DNA from: Plantactinospora mayteni
GTDB taxonomy: Bacteria; Actinomycetota; Actinomycetes; Mycobacteriales; Micromonosporaceae
Length of the DNA: 64,000 bases
Assembly (NCBI RefSeq): GCF_016862935.1
Contig: NZ_BONX01000019.1
Coordinates: forward strand, 1-64,000
Direction of reading: 5' to 3'
The position numbers and the translations under genes are program-made. Each line of letters starts with the position of its first letter. Within the stretch, counting starts at the first letter, position 1. Shown here piece by piece: positions 1 to 7,968 of the stretch. The notes beneath the pieces were generated by a model. It was not told the DNA's origin. It saw only the letters and a list, made by a program, of their open reading frames with translations, and did no database searches.

Positions 1-255
1 GGCGGGCTGGGCGGTGCCGCTGGCCTCGGCGGGCTGGACCGGTGAGATCGCCTCGGCGGGTGGTGGCTCGTCGGCCGACACGGCCCTGGGTCCGGCCGAC
101 ACGGCCCCGGGCTCAGCCGATGCGGGCGCGGCTCCGGTCGATACGGCCCCGGGTCCGGGCGGTGGCGGCGCGGGTTCGGGCGGTGGCGGCGGATCGGGCT
201 CGGCCTTGGAAGGGCGCGTTTCCGCTGCTTGCTGCCCACCCTCGTGGCCCGTCAC
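1..255 (-). CDS. N-terminal part of a Pro/Ala-rich protein, perhaps a Pmt-type mannosyltransferase (partial)
   Basis: An open minus-strand frame runs off the left edge. From a GTG at 255 it reads 85 codons that start MTGHEGGQQAAETRPSKAEP and continue as low-complexity Pro, Ala, Gly and Glu sequence without a stop. Such disordered Pro/Ala tails are common at the N-termini of actinobacterial membrane enzymes. In mycobacteria a protein O-mannosyltransferase gene lies close to metG, so a Pmt homologue is my synteny-based guess, but no catalytic domain is inside the window. The Shine-Dalgarno match is weak, so the start could also be the TTG at 270. The opposite frame also gives open reading, but of repetitive Gly/Arg type expected from GC-rich shadow coding. 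Confidence 0.45.
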   Translation of the reverse strand, partial: MTGHEGGQQAAETRPSKAEPDPPPPPEPAPPPPGPGAVSTGAAPASAEPGAVSAGPRAVSADEPPPAEAISPVQPAEASGTAQPA

Positions 256-461
256 CCGTCCATTGGACAACGCTGATCCGGCTCGGCCGGGCAGCCCGGC
301 ACGCGTGTCGAAGGAGAAAAAAGTCGGATATCGGTCTGAATATTGGCAGGTTAGGCGATCTTTCCGCTAAACAACCGTCGATGCCCGGTCGCCGGCCCGC
401 CCCGCGCTGCGCCGTCGGCCCGGGGTACGGCGTTGGTTCGCGGTACTCGGACCGTGGTCAC

Positions 462-467
462 TAGGCT
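462..467 (+). promoter_or_regulatory. -10 box for leaderless metG
   Basis: TAGGCT ends eight bases before the metG ATG at 476, and there is no Shine-Dalgarno sequence. This spacing fits transcription starting at or next to the A of the ATG, giving a leaderless mRNA. Confidence 0.45.
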
Positions 468-475
468 TGCTTCTC

Positions 476-2308
476 ATGAGTCACGTTCTCGCGGCGGTTG
501 CCTGGCCGTACGCCAACGGCCCGCGCCACATCGGCCACGTCTCCGGCTTCGGGGTCCCCTCCGACGTGTTCAGCCGGTACATGCGGATGGCCGGCCACGA
601 CGTGCTCATGGTCAGCGGCACCGACGAGCACGGCACGCCGATCCAGGTGCAGGCGGACAAGGAGGGGGTGACCCCGCGCGAGCTGGCCGACCGCTACAAC
701 CGGGTGATCGTCGAGGACCTGCACGGGCTGGGCCTCTCCTACGACCTCTTCACCCGGACCACCACCCGCAACCACTACGCGGTGGTGCAGGAGCTGTTCG
801 AGACGCTGCACCGCAACGGCTACATCGTGCCCAAGGTCACGATGGGGGCGATCTCGCCGTCCACCGGGCGTACCCTGCCGGACCGCTACATCGAGGGCAC
901 CTGCCCGATCTGCGGTTACCAGCACGCCCGGGGCGACCAGTGCGACAACTGCGGCAACCAGCTCGACCCGATCGACCTGATCAACCCCCGCTCGAAGATC
1001 AACGGTGAGACACCGCAGTTCGTCGAGACCGAGCACTTCTTCCTCGACCTGCCGGCCTTCGCCCAGGCGCTGGCGAAGTGGCTGGACAGCCGGGAGGGCT
1101 GGCGGCCGAACGTACTGCGATTCTCCAGGAACCTGCTGGACGACCTCCAGCCCCGGGCGATCACCCGGGACCTGGAGTGGGGCGTGCCGATTCCCCTTGA
1201 GGGCTGGCGCGACCGCGGCGACAAGCGGATCTACGTCTGGTTCGACGCCGTGATCGGCTACCTCTCCGCCTCCATCGAGTGGGCCCGGCGCTCCGGCGAC
1301 CCCGAGGCGTGGCGCCGCTTCTGGACACCAACGGACGCCCAGGGCTCCTCCGGCGGTGCCGACGGGGTCGGCGGAGACGCCCGGGGCTACTACTTCATGG
1401 GCAAGGACAACATCGTCTTCCACTCGGTGATCTGGCCGGCGCTGCTGCTCGGCTACGACGGCGAGGGTGACCGGGGCGGCGAGCCCGGCGACCTGGGCCG
1501 GCTCAACCTGCCGACCGAGGTGGTCTCCAGCGAGTTCCTGACCATGGAGGGCAAGAAGTTCTCCTCGTCCCGGCAGGTCGTGATCTACGTACGCGACTTC
1601 CTGGCCCGGTACGACGCCGACGCGTTGCGCTACTTCATCGCCGTCGCCGGCCCGGAGAGCCAGGACACCGACTTCACCTGGGCGGAGTTCCTGCGCCGCA
1701 ACAACGACGAGCTGGTCGCCGGCTGGGGCAACCTGGTCAACCGCTCGATCTCGATGGCGGCGAAGAACTTCGGCGCGATCCCGCCGATCGACCCGGCCGG
1801 GCTGACCGAGGCTGACGAGGCGCTGCTCACCGCCGCGCGGGCCGGGTTCGGCACCGTCGGCGAGCTGATCGCCAAGCACCGGCAGAAGCAGGCGATCGGC
1901 GAGGCGATGCGGGTGGTCGCCGAGGCCAACAAATACCTCTCCGAGCAGGCCCCCTGGAAGCTGAAGGGCGAGGCCGACAAGCCCCGGATGGGCACCATCC
2001 TGCACGTCGCGCTCCAGGTGGTCAGCGACGCCAACACGCTGCTCACGCCGTTCCTGCCGCACTCGGCGCAGCGGGTGCACGAGCTGCTCGGCGGTACCGG
2101 CGTACACGCGCCGATGCCGTCGATCGTGGAGGTCGACGACCTGGACGGCGGGCCGGCGTACCCGGTGTTGACCGGGGACTACACGGTCGGGGCCAAGTGG
2201 GAGTCGGTACCGGTCGAGGCCGGTCGCGCACTGGCCGCACCCAAGCCGGTCTTCCGCAAGCTCGATCCCTCCATCGTGGACGAGGAACTCGCCCGACTCG
2301 TCGACTGA
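476..2308 (+). CDS. metG: Methionyl-tRNA synthetase
   Basis: This 610-residue cytoplasmic class I synthetase charges tRNA-Met with methionine. The HIGH motif is in [11 protein letters not shown] near residue 13 and the KMSKS-type loop is KFSSSR near residue 360. A four-cysteine zinc knuckle (CPIC...CDNC) lies near residues 143-160, so this is the zinc-bearing E. coli-like form. There is no C-terminal tRNA-binding extension; the protein ends ELARLVD. I take ATG 476 rather than the TTG at 467, because the sequence from [15 protein letters not shown] matches the family start. The gene heads the conserved metG-tatD-rsmA-ispE block. Confidence 0.97.
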   Translation: MSHVLAAVAWPYANGPRHIGHVSGFGVPSDVFSRYMRMAGHDVLMVSGTDEHGTPIQVQADKEGVTPRELADRYNRVIVEDLHGLGLSYDLFTRTTTRNHYAVVQELFETLHRNGYIVPKVTMGAISPSTGRTLPDRYIEGTCPICGYQHARGDQCDNCGNQLDPIDLINPRSKINGETPQFVETEHFFLDLPAFAQALAKWLDSREGWRPNVLRFSRNLLDDLQPRAITRDLEWGVPIPLEGWRDRGDKRIYVWFDAVIGYLSASIEWARRSGDPEAWRRFWTPTDAQGSSGGADGVGGDARGYYFMGKDNIVFHSVIWPALLLGYDGEGDRGGEPGDLGRLNLPTEVVSSEFLTMEGKKFSSSRQVVIYVRDFLARYDADALRYFIAVAGPESQDTDFTWAEFLRRNNDELVAGWGNLVNRSISMAAKNFGAIPPIDPAGLTEADEALLTAARAGFGTVGELIAKHRQKQAIGEAMRVVAEANKYLSEQAPWKLKGEADKPRMGTILHVALQVVSDANTLLTPFLPHSAQRVHELLGGTGVHAPMPSIVEVDDLDGGPAYPVLTGDYTVGAKWESVPVEAGRALAAPKPVFRKLDPSIVDEELARLVD

Positions 2309-2381
2309 ACCGGCCGGCCGGTACGATTCGTCTTCTTCTCCCCCCGAGTCAGAGACGGTTGTCGATCGTGGAGCTGGTGTC

Positions 2382-3242
2382 GTGACCGCGCCCAATGACG
2401 GAAGCATGCCCTCGATCCGGCAGGACGTGCCCACGCCGGCCCGGATGTACGACTACTGCCTCGGTGGCAAGGACAACTTCCCGGTCGACCGGGCGGCGGT
2501 GCTGGCGGTGCACAAGCAGTTTCCGGAGGGGGCGACCGAGGCCCGGAACAACCGCCTGTTCCTCTACCGGCTGGTGCGCTTCCTGGCCCGGGACGCCGGG
2601 ATCCGGCAGTTCCTGGACATGGGCAGCGGGCTGCCGACCCAGTCCAACGTGCACCAGGTGGCCCAGCGGTTCCAGCCGGACGCGCACGTGGTCTACGTGG
2701 ACAATGACCCGATCGTGCTGGCGTACGGCCGAGCGCTGCTCGCCGACGATCGCACCACCACGGTGATCGCGGCGGACATGACCGAGTCGCAGCGGATCGT
2801 CGACGACCCCGAGACCCGGAAGCTGATCGACTTCGCCGAGCCGGTGGCCGCGCTGTTCCTGTCGATCGGCCACTCCATCGTCGACGACGCGTCACTGCGG
2901 AACATGTTCGAGACGGTGTGGGCGGCGCTCGCGCCCGGCAGCTATCTCGCGTTCTCCCAGGTGTGTGGGGTGGACCGGGCGGCGGTCGAGGAGGGCAACG
3001 AGATGTCCGAACGTCTCGGCCTGGCCTGGAAGAACCGTACCGTGGTCGACGTCACCGAGCTGCTGCGCGGGCTGGCGCCGGTGGAGACGGTGGAACCAGG
3101 GCTGGTCAAGGTCGTCGACTGGCGACCCGACCCCGACCAGCCGCGACTGGCGCAGGTCGACGAGCCGCTGCGGCCCTACCTGGAGTCGCCCCCGGAGAAC
3201 CCGCGCGCCACCGAGTGCGGCGTGGTGCTCCGCAAACTCTGA
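2382..3242 (+). CDS. SAM-dependent methyltransferase, DUF574 family
   Basis: The 286-residue protein has the hallmarks of the actinomycete DUF574 (S-adenosyl methyltransferase) family: the opening PTPARMYDYCLGGKDNFPVDR, the SAM-site strand FLDMGSGLPT near residue 83, and the acidic strand VVYVDNDPIVL near residue 106. These families are large and paralogous in actinomycetes, and no substrate is assigned here. The start is GTG 2382, 73 bp after metG on the same strand. It ends about 100 bp before a structured intergenic hairpin and converges with the next gene. Confidence 0.85.
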   Translation: MTAPNDGSMPSIRQDVPTPARMYDYCLGGKDNFPVDRAAVLAVHKQFPEGATEARNNRLFLYRLVRFLARDAGIRQFLDMGSGLPTQSNVHQVAQRFQPDAHVVYVDNDPIVLAYGRALLADDRTTTVIAADMTESQRIVDDPETRKLIDFAEPVAALFLSIGHSIVDDASLRNMFETVWAALAPGSYLAFSQVCGVDRAAVEEGNEMSERLGLAWKNRTVVDVTELLRGLAPVETVEPGLVKVVDWRPDPDQPRLAQVDEPLRPYLESPPENPRATECGVVLRKL

Positions 3243-3340
3243 CCTCCCACCGCCCCGCGGATCACGGTGATCGGACGTGGAACCAGACGCAGCCACCTCC
3301 GATACCTCCGCTCCGGCGGTGCCGTTGGCTGACGACCGTC

Positions 3341-3393
3341 ACCTGGACGACAGAGGCGCTACGCGGCCTGGGTAACGCATCTGGCGTCCAGGT
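3341..3393. repeat. 53-bp hairpin repeat, family A copy 1
   Basis: A 53-bp inverted repeat sits between two convergent genes. The outer arms GTCACCTGGACG and CGTCCAGGTGAC (extending to 3338 and 3396) pair perfectly, and pairing continues inwards to a short variable loop. A copy of exactly the same length lies at 16399-16451 and shares 41 of 53 bases. At one stem position this copy has G-C where the other has A-T. It may act as a terminator here, but its presence elsewhere in a different context marks it as a repeat family. Confidence 0.75.
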
Positions 3394-3447
3394 GACCTCA
3401 CCTTCGCGCGCGTCTGGGCCGAGGCGTCGCAGAGCGGGTGAGGCGTC

Positions 3448-4734
3448 TTACAACGTGTACGGCACGTCGAGGAGTTGGTCGTCGGTGACCTCGACCGCCG
3501 GCGCCCACGACTCGTAGACCCCGCGCTCGTAGCACTGCGCACCGAGTGCGGCGACGTTGTCCGGGTCGGGTCGACAGAGCCGTACCCGCAGCCAGCCGCC
3601 CTCCTCGCGGAGTACGAGGCAGCGGCTGTCGCGCCAGATGACGTACCGGGCGCGGCGGGTGAGGGTATCCACCGGATAGCGGGCCGCCCGGGTCATCGCC
3701 AGCACCCGGAACTCGCCGGGCGGGTCGGCGACCGCCTCGTGCTCCTGCCCCCGGTAGCCGCCGATCAGCAGGGTGGACCGGATCGCGTCGCTGGTCGAGA
3801 CGTACTCCTGGTCGGGTGACACCCCGGGCACCACGGCCAGCAGGTGCCGCCAGCGCGGCCCGGCCATCCGCAGCCAGCCGCGCTGCTCCGGCTGGTACGT
3901 GTAGAGCACCACCTCGTCCCCGTCCGGGGTGTGCGCCAGCAGGGCCGCGTTCGCCGGCAGCGGCAGGTCGGCGAGGTCCCGGGTGACGAACTCCGGGATC
4001 AGGTGCCGCCCGCTCGGGGTGAACCCGGTGCCGAGCACCGGTGGCCCGACCCGGTCGTGCGGCGGCATCGTCATCAGACCGTGGTGTTCGGCGGCCAACG
4101 GTGCGACGTAGTCGATCGGGTCGGTCGCCCGCCAGCGCAGCAGGTACGCGACCTCGGGCACCGCCCGCCCCGCCTCCGAGTCGGTACGCAGCAGCATCTG
4201 GTCGGTCGGCGTGCGCAGGTGCGCCACGTCGTACTCGCGGTAGCAGAAGCCGTACGGCAGCCAGCCGCGCAGCAGGAACCCGGCGAACTGCTGGGCGGAG
4301 AGCGCCTTGACCATCTGGCTGCCCCGCTGCACGGTCGCCGACTCGCGTACCGAGACCAGCACCGGGTCCTCGGCCGCCGCGGGGCTCTGGCTGAGGCCGT
4401 GGATGTCGGACCAGCCCCAGACCCGGTGCAGTGGTGCGGTCAGCGGGGTGTCCGGGACACCGAGACCGTTCGCCCGCTCGCCCGGACCGGCACCACCGCC
4501 GGTCACCCGGGCGTCCGGGAGCACCCCGACCTCGCTGGCGTGGGCGTACCGGTGGTAGGGGTAGCGGGCGTCGGGGCGGCGGTCCCGTGCGAAGCCGGGC
4601 ACGGGATCGGTGCTGAACAGCTCGTATGCGGCACCTCGGGCGAGTTCCTCGGCCGGGTGCACGGCTCCGCCGTACCGGACACGGAGTCCGGCCGGCGTCT
4701 CTGGCACCGCACTGGCCGGCGGGGACACGCTCAC
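3448..4734 (-). CDS. Conserved hypothetical protein, 428 aa
   Basis: I do not recognise a named family. The protein is soluble, with no signal peptide or membrane segment. It starts MSVSPPASAVPETPAGLRVRYGG and carries several Trp/Tyr-rich stretches (LLRGWLPYGFCYREYD near residue 130, VLYTYQPEQRGWLRM near 275, RARYVIWRDSRCLVL near 370). It ends with two acidic stretches and LLDVPYTL. The motifs WLRM and WLRVRL recur near residues 290 and 387, hinting at an internally repeated beta-rich module. Start GTG 4734 is favoured, with GTG 4728 as an alternative; neither has a good ribosome-binding site. It diverges from tatD. Confidence 0.7.
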   Translation of the reverse strand: MSVSPPASAVPETPAGLRVRYGGAVHPAEELARGAAYELFSTDPVPGFARDRRPDARYPYHRYAHASEVGVLPDARVTGGGAGPGERANGLGVPDTPLTAPLHRVWGWSDIHGLSQSPAAAEDPVLVSVRESATVQRGSQMVKALSAQQFAGFLLRGWLPYGFCYREYDVAHLRTPTDQMLLRTDSEAGRAVPEVAYLLRWRATDPIDYVAPLAAEHHGLMTMPPHDRVGPPVLGTGFTPSGRHLIPEFVTRDLADLPLPANAALLAHTPDGDEVVLYTYQPEQRGWLRMAGPRWRHLLAVVPGVSPDQEYVSTSDAIRSTLLIGGYRGQEHEAVADPPGEFRVLAMTRAARYPVDTLTRRARYVIWRDSRCLVLREEGGWLRVRLCRPDPDNVAALGAQCYERGVYESWAPAVEVTDDQLLDVPYTL

Positions 4735-4822
4735 CGCGCCGACGCTAAGACTGATCCGTACCGGAGCGGTGAACAGTGGGTTACCGACCGGGGTTGCCCG
4801 GGCGGCGCGGAGCGCTAACTGG

Positions 4823-4877
4823 CGGTTCGGCCGACCGGCGGGACCGGTTCGGCCGCCCCTCCCCGCCGGTTCGGCCG
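4823..4877. promoter_or_regulatory. Three 11-bp direct repeats at 22-bp spacing
   Basis: CGGTTCGGCCG occurs at 4823-4833, 4845-4855 and 4867-4877, exactly 22 bp (about two helical turns) apart, in the 253-bp gap between the divergent 428-aa gene and tatD. The regular phase suggests stacked sites for one DNA-binding protein. No regulator is encoded beside it. Confidence 0.4.
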
Positions 4878-4987
4878 ACGCCCACCACCCCGGCCGCCAA
4901 CCCCCGCGACCGGCATCGGGGCGGGCGACCACCCCATCCGGTACTCCCGAGCCCGCGACGCCGGACCGATATGTGATGCTGGCGGCG

Positions 4988-5878
4988 ATGAGCCAGCCAA
5001 CCGAGAGCCGCCGTGCGCGGGCCGCCCGCCGGGCGGGGGAGTTTCCGCCGGTGCCGGAGCCACTGCCCGGGCCGGTGATGGACAGCCACACCCACCTGGA
5101 CATCACCCTCGCCGAGTCCGGCACCCCGCCGTGGAACGGTCGGCCGGACGATCCGGTGGCGGCGGCCGTCGAGCTGGCCGCCCAGGTCGGAGTGGACCGG
5201 CTGGTGCAGGTCGGCGTCGACGTGGCGTCCTCCCGCTGGGGTGCCGAGCTGGCCCGGCGGCAGCCGGCGGTGGTCGCCACGGTGGCGCTGCACCCGAACG
5301 AGGCGCCCCGACTGGCCGACCTGGACGAGGCGCTGCGGGAGATCGAGGCACTGGCCGCCGAGGACCGGGTACGCGGGATCGGCGAGACCGGGATGGACTT
5401 CTTCCGTACCGGGGACGAGGGCAGGGCGGCCCAGGAGGCGAGTTTCCGGGCACACATCGCGATCGCCAAGCGGTACGCCAAGCCGCTGGTGATCCACGAC
5501 CGGGACGCGCACGCGGACGTGCTGCGGATCCTCGACTCGGAGGGTGCCCCGGAGACGGTGGTGCTGCACTGCTTCTCCGGAGACGCCGAGTTCGCCGCCG
5601 AGTGCGTCCGGCGCGGCTACCTGCTGAGTTTCGCCGGTACGGTCACCTTCGGCAACGCCGCCGAGCTGCGCGAGGCCGCCAGGATCACCCCGCTGGACCA
5701 GATCCTGGTGGAGACCGACGCGCCCTACCTGACGCCGATGCCGCACCGGGGACGGCCGAACGCGTCGTACCTGATCCCGCTGACCGTCCGGTCGCTGGCC
5801 GAAACCACCGGCGCCGACCTGGACGAACTCTGCGCCTCGATCTCGGCCACCGGCGACCGGGCCTTCGGCCCCTGGTGA
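4988..5878 (+). CDS. tatD: TatD-family metal-dependent DNase
   Basis: The 296-residue protein is an amidohydrolase-fold nuclease. The metal-site motifs are present in order: DSHTHLD near residue 31, the glutamate in GIGETGMDFFRT near 132, VIHDRDAH near 166, LHCFSGD near 190 and the terminal ETDAPYLTP near 240. TatD proteins are cytoplasmic 3'-5' DNases linked to DNA repair and DNA turnover. The gene keeps its usual actinobacterial place between metG and rsmA, although a peptide-use cassette now separates it from rsmA. ATG 4988 (MSQPTESRRAR) is preferred; ATG 4976 would add four residues. Confidence 0.93.
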   Translation: MSQPTESRRARAARRAGEFPPVPEPLPGPVMDSHTHLDITLAESGTPPWNGRPDDPVAAAVELAAQVGVDRLVQVGVDVASSRWGAELARRQPAVVATVALHPNEAPRLADLDEALREIEALAAEDRVRGIGETGMDFFRTGDEGRAAQEASFRAHIAIAKRYAKPLVIHDRDAHADVLRILDSEGAPETVVLHCFSGDAEFAAECVRRGYLLSFAGTVTFGNAAELREAARITPLDQILVETDAPYLTPMPHRGRPNASYLIPLTVRSLAETTGADLDELCASISATGDRAFGPW

Positions 5879-5908
5879 CCCCCGCCCGCTCGTGCCGGGC
5901 ACAAGATC

Positions 5909-5972
5909 GCGCTGTTCCGGGAAGTAGTGGCCTCCGTCAGCGTCCGAAGGCACTACTTCCGGGAAGCAGCGC
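5909..5972. repeat. 64-bp palindromic element, family B copy 1
   Basis: An imperfect inverted repeat whose left arm begins GCGCTG (5909) and right arm ends CAGCGC (5972), each carrying a GGAAGTAGTG-type core. It lies between the convergent 3' ends of tatD and the Lrp-type gene. A related element, inverted, is at 59012-59076, also between convergent ends. It may act as a bidirectional terminator. Confidence 0.65.
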
Positions 5973-5977
5973 CACGG

Positions 5978-7075
5978 TCAGGCAGAGGTGCGGCGGGTGC
6001 GGGTGGTCTTGGGGCCGGGGGGTGGGGTGCCGGCGGTTGGCTGGGAGGGGACCAGGTCGGCGGGGATGGGCTCGCCGGCCATGCCTTCGGCGGCGAGTCG
6101 CCGGGCGGCCCAGGGAGTGATCACGAAGCCCCGCTTGACGGTGAGCAGTTGCACCCCGGCGGTCCACGCGTGGATGCCGTCTATCCCGCCGAGGGTCTTG
6201 GTGGTGAACTCGAAGACGTCGGCGTGGGTCGGCAGGATCACCTCGCACATCAGCGACTCCTGCCCGAGCGTCGCGGCGACGTAGCGGACGCCGCGCAGCG
6301 CGGCGAGTTCCCGGGCCACCCCGTCGAGCCGGGACGGCGCCACCGAGAGCCAGAAGAAGATCTCCGCCTCGAAGCCGAGCGCCGTCGCCGGGATCAGCGT
6401 GATCACCTGTACGCAGCCCGCGGTGTACAGCGACTCGAACCGCCGCCGTACGGTGCTCTCGCTGACCGACAGCCCGCCGGCCACCGCCTGGAAGCTGTTC
6501 CGGCCGTCCTCGCGCAGCGCCGCGATGATCCGTTCGTCCAGGTCGTCGAGGTGCGCCGGGGGGCAGTCGTGCACTGGCGGCGGGGCGACGAGCTGGGGTT
6601 CGGTACCGAGCAGGTGCCGGGACCACTCGTGGGTCGACTTGTAGGTGTGCAGGTTCAGGTCGGCGACGCTGCCCTGCACTCCGGGGATCTTCTGCAAGCC
6701 GTTGAGCAGCACGCTGTGCAGGCTGGTCCCCTTCGGCACCAACACCTCGGCCACCAGGTCGTACACCCCGGTGACCAGTGCGACGAAGCGGATCTCCGGC
6801 ATCGCGGCCAGCGCCTGCGCGGCGGCGAGCTGACTCCCCGCCGCGCAGCGGATCCGTACGATCAGCAGGTCGGCCGGCCCGCCGCCGGGCTGCGGCGCGG
6901 CGGCGACCTTGACCAGCCCGTCGGCGAAGAGTTGCTGCGCCCGCCGGGCCACGGTGGTCACCGAGGTACCGGTGAGCTGGGCGATCTCCGTCCAACTCGC
7001 CCGCCCGTTGACCTGGAGCGCGGCGACGATGCGCCGGTCGGTCGGATCGAGGTCGTAGGTCTCGCCCGGGATCAT
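5978..7075 (-). CDS. Tandem Lrp/AsnC-family regulator
   Basis: The 365-residue protein has two Lrp/AsnC units in one chain. The first HTH (LDPTDRRIVAALQVNGRASWTEIAQLTGTS) starts near residue 8 and is followed by a ligand-binding RAM-type domain. The second HTH (LDDLDERIIAALREDGRNSFQAVA) starts near residue 178, again followed by a RAM-like domain and a basic tail. Ordinary Lrp proteins are about 150 residues, so this is a fused double form. ATG 7075 overlaps the hydrolase stop as ATGA, which couples the two. Sitting last in a peptide transporter/peptidase operon, it probably senses an amino acid released by these enzymes; this role is inferred. Confidence 0.85.
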   Translation of the reverse strand: MIPGETYDLDPTDRRIVAALQVNGRASWTEIAQLTGTSVTTVARRAQQLFADGLVKVAAAPQPGGGPADLLIVRIRCAAGSQLAAAQALAAMPEIRFVALVTGVYDLVAEVLVPKGTSLHSVLLNGLQKIPGVQGSVADLNLHTYKSTHEWSRHLLGTEPQLVAPPPVHDCPPAHLDDLDERIIAALREDGRNSFQAVAGGLSVSESTVRRRFESLYTAGCVQVITLIPATALGFEAEIFFWLSVAPSRLDGVARELAALRGVRYVAATLGQESLMCEVILPTHADVFEFTTKTLGGIDGIHAWTAGVQLLTVKRGFVITPWAARRLAAEGMAGEPIPADLVPSQPTAGTPPPGPKTTRTRRTSA

Positions 7076-7968
7076 GCCCGGAGCGCCGGTACGCCGGCCA
7101 GGAACTCCCGGACGACCTGCTGGAACCGCTCGGCCTCCTCCAACTGCGGGGAGTGCCCGGAGTGCTCGAAGACCACCAGTTTCGCGTCCGGGATCAGTCC
7201 GGCGATGGTTTCGCTGCATTCCACCGGCGTGATCCAGTCATGTCGACCCACGGTGACCAGGGTCGGGCAGGAGATCCCCGGGAGCAACGACTTGATGTCG
7301 TAGTTGGGCTGGTTGACGGCGAATGCGAAGTTGTGCGTGGCGTACCGGTACGGGGTGCTTTCGACGCGTTGCCGTACCTTGTCCCAATCTAGGTCGTGGT
7401 CGTAGAGCGGCAGGATCTCCGCCCAGCAGTCCCGCAGGTCGTCGTCGTCCCGGACCGTGCCGGACATGATCCGGTCCAACTTCACCCGGTCGATCTCCAC
7501 CCGTGCCGAGGCGAGCGCGTTGCGCAGCGCCAGCTCCTGGTTGGCGTTGTCGGCGGCGGTGTCCCGGAGTACCAGTGCGGTCACCCGGTCCGGATAGCGG
7601 ATCGCGTACTCCATCGAGACGAAACCGCCGTACGAGCCGCCCGCCATCACGATCCGCTCGGCGCCGATCCACTCCCGCAGCCCGTCCACGTCGGCCGCCC
7701 ACTGCTCGTGGCTGAACGGCCCGTTCCCCTCGCTCGCCCCCGAACCCCGCGCGTCGAAGACCAGCACCCGGTACTCGTCGGTGAAGGCCGCGAAGGACGC
7801 CCTCGGCTCGGCCATCGAACCCAGCCCCGGCGCCCCGTGGTGCACGATCATCACCGGCTTCCCCGGCGCGGCGCCCCTCCCCGGCGCGTCGTCGCCGAGT
7901 ACCAGCACGTTGAGCCGGTTGCCGTTGATCTCCACCATCGTCGGTTCGCTGGTCACGGTCATGCTCAT
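7072..7968 (-). CDS. Alpha/beta hydrolase, proline iminopeptidase-like (S33)
   Basis: A 298-residue alpha/beta hydrolase without a signal peptide. The oxyanion region is HHGAPGLGS near residue 43, the nucleophile elbow is GGSYGG near residue 111, the acid is in VGRHDWITP near 240 and the histidine is in EHSGHSPQ near 270. The best family match is the proline iminopeptidase/tricorn-factor type, which removes N-terminal residues from short peptides. Both ends overlap neighbours by ATGA, so it is translationally coupled to the M24 gene upstream and the Lrp gene downstream. Its substrate is probably a peptide or amide brought in by the oppABCDF system. Confidence 0.82.
   Translation of the reverse strand: MSMTVTSEPTMVEINGNRLNVLVLGDDAPGRGAAPGKPVMIVHHGAPGLGSMAEPRASFAAFTDEYRVLVFDARGSGASEGNGPFSHEQWAADVDGLREWIGAERIVMAGGSYGGFVSMEYAIRYPDRVTALVLRDTAADNANQELALRNALASARVEIDRVKLDRIMSGTVRDDDDLRDCWAEILPLYDHDLDWDKVRQRVESTPYRYATHNFAFAVNQPNYDIKSLLPGISCPTLVTVGRHDWITPVECSETIAGLIPDAKLVVFEHSGHSPQLEEAERFQQVVREFLAGVPALRA

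Noticed and set aside
1-370. A plus-strand Gly-rich protein from base 14
   Set aside because: Its frame is explained as the shadow of the Pro/Ala-rich minus-strand frame, and its end is arbitrary Arg/Lys sequence.
2309-2381. Terminator or riboswitch after metG
   Set aside because: The gap has only a pyrimidine run and no convincing stem.
461-2434. A 657-codon open frame on the minus strand opposite metG, and similar long antisense frames opposite glmU, DUF262, lacI and others
   Set aside because: They are the expected shadow frames of GC-rich coding sequence; they lack family motifs, and the sense frames are clear genes.
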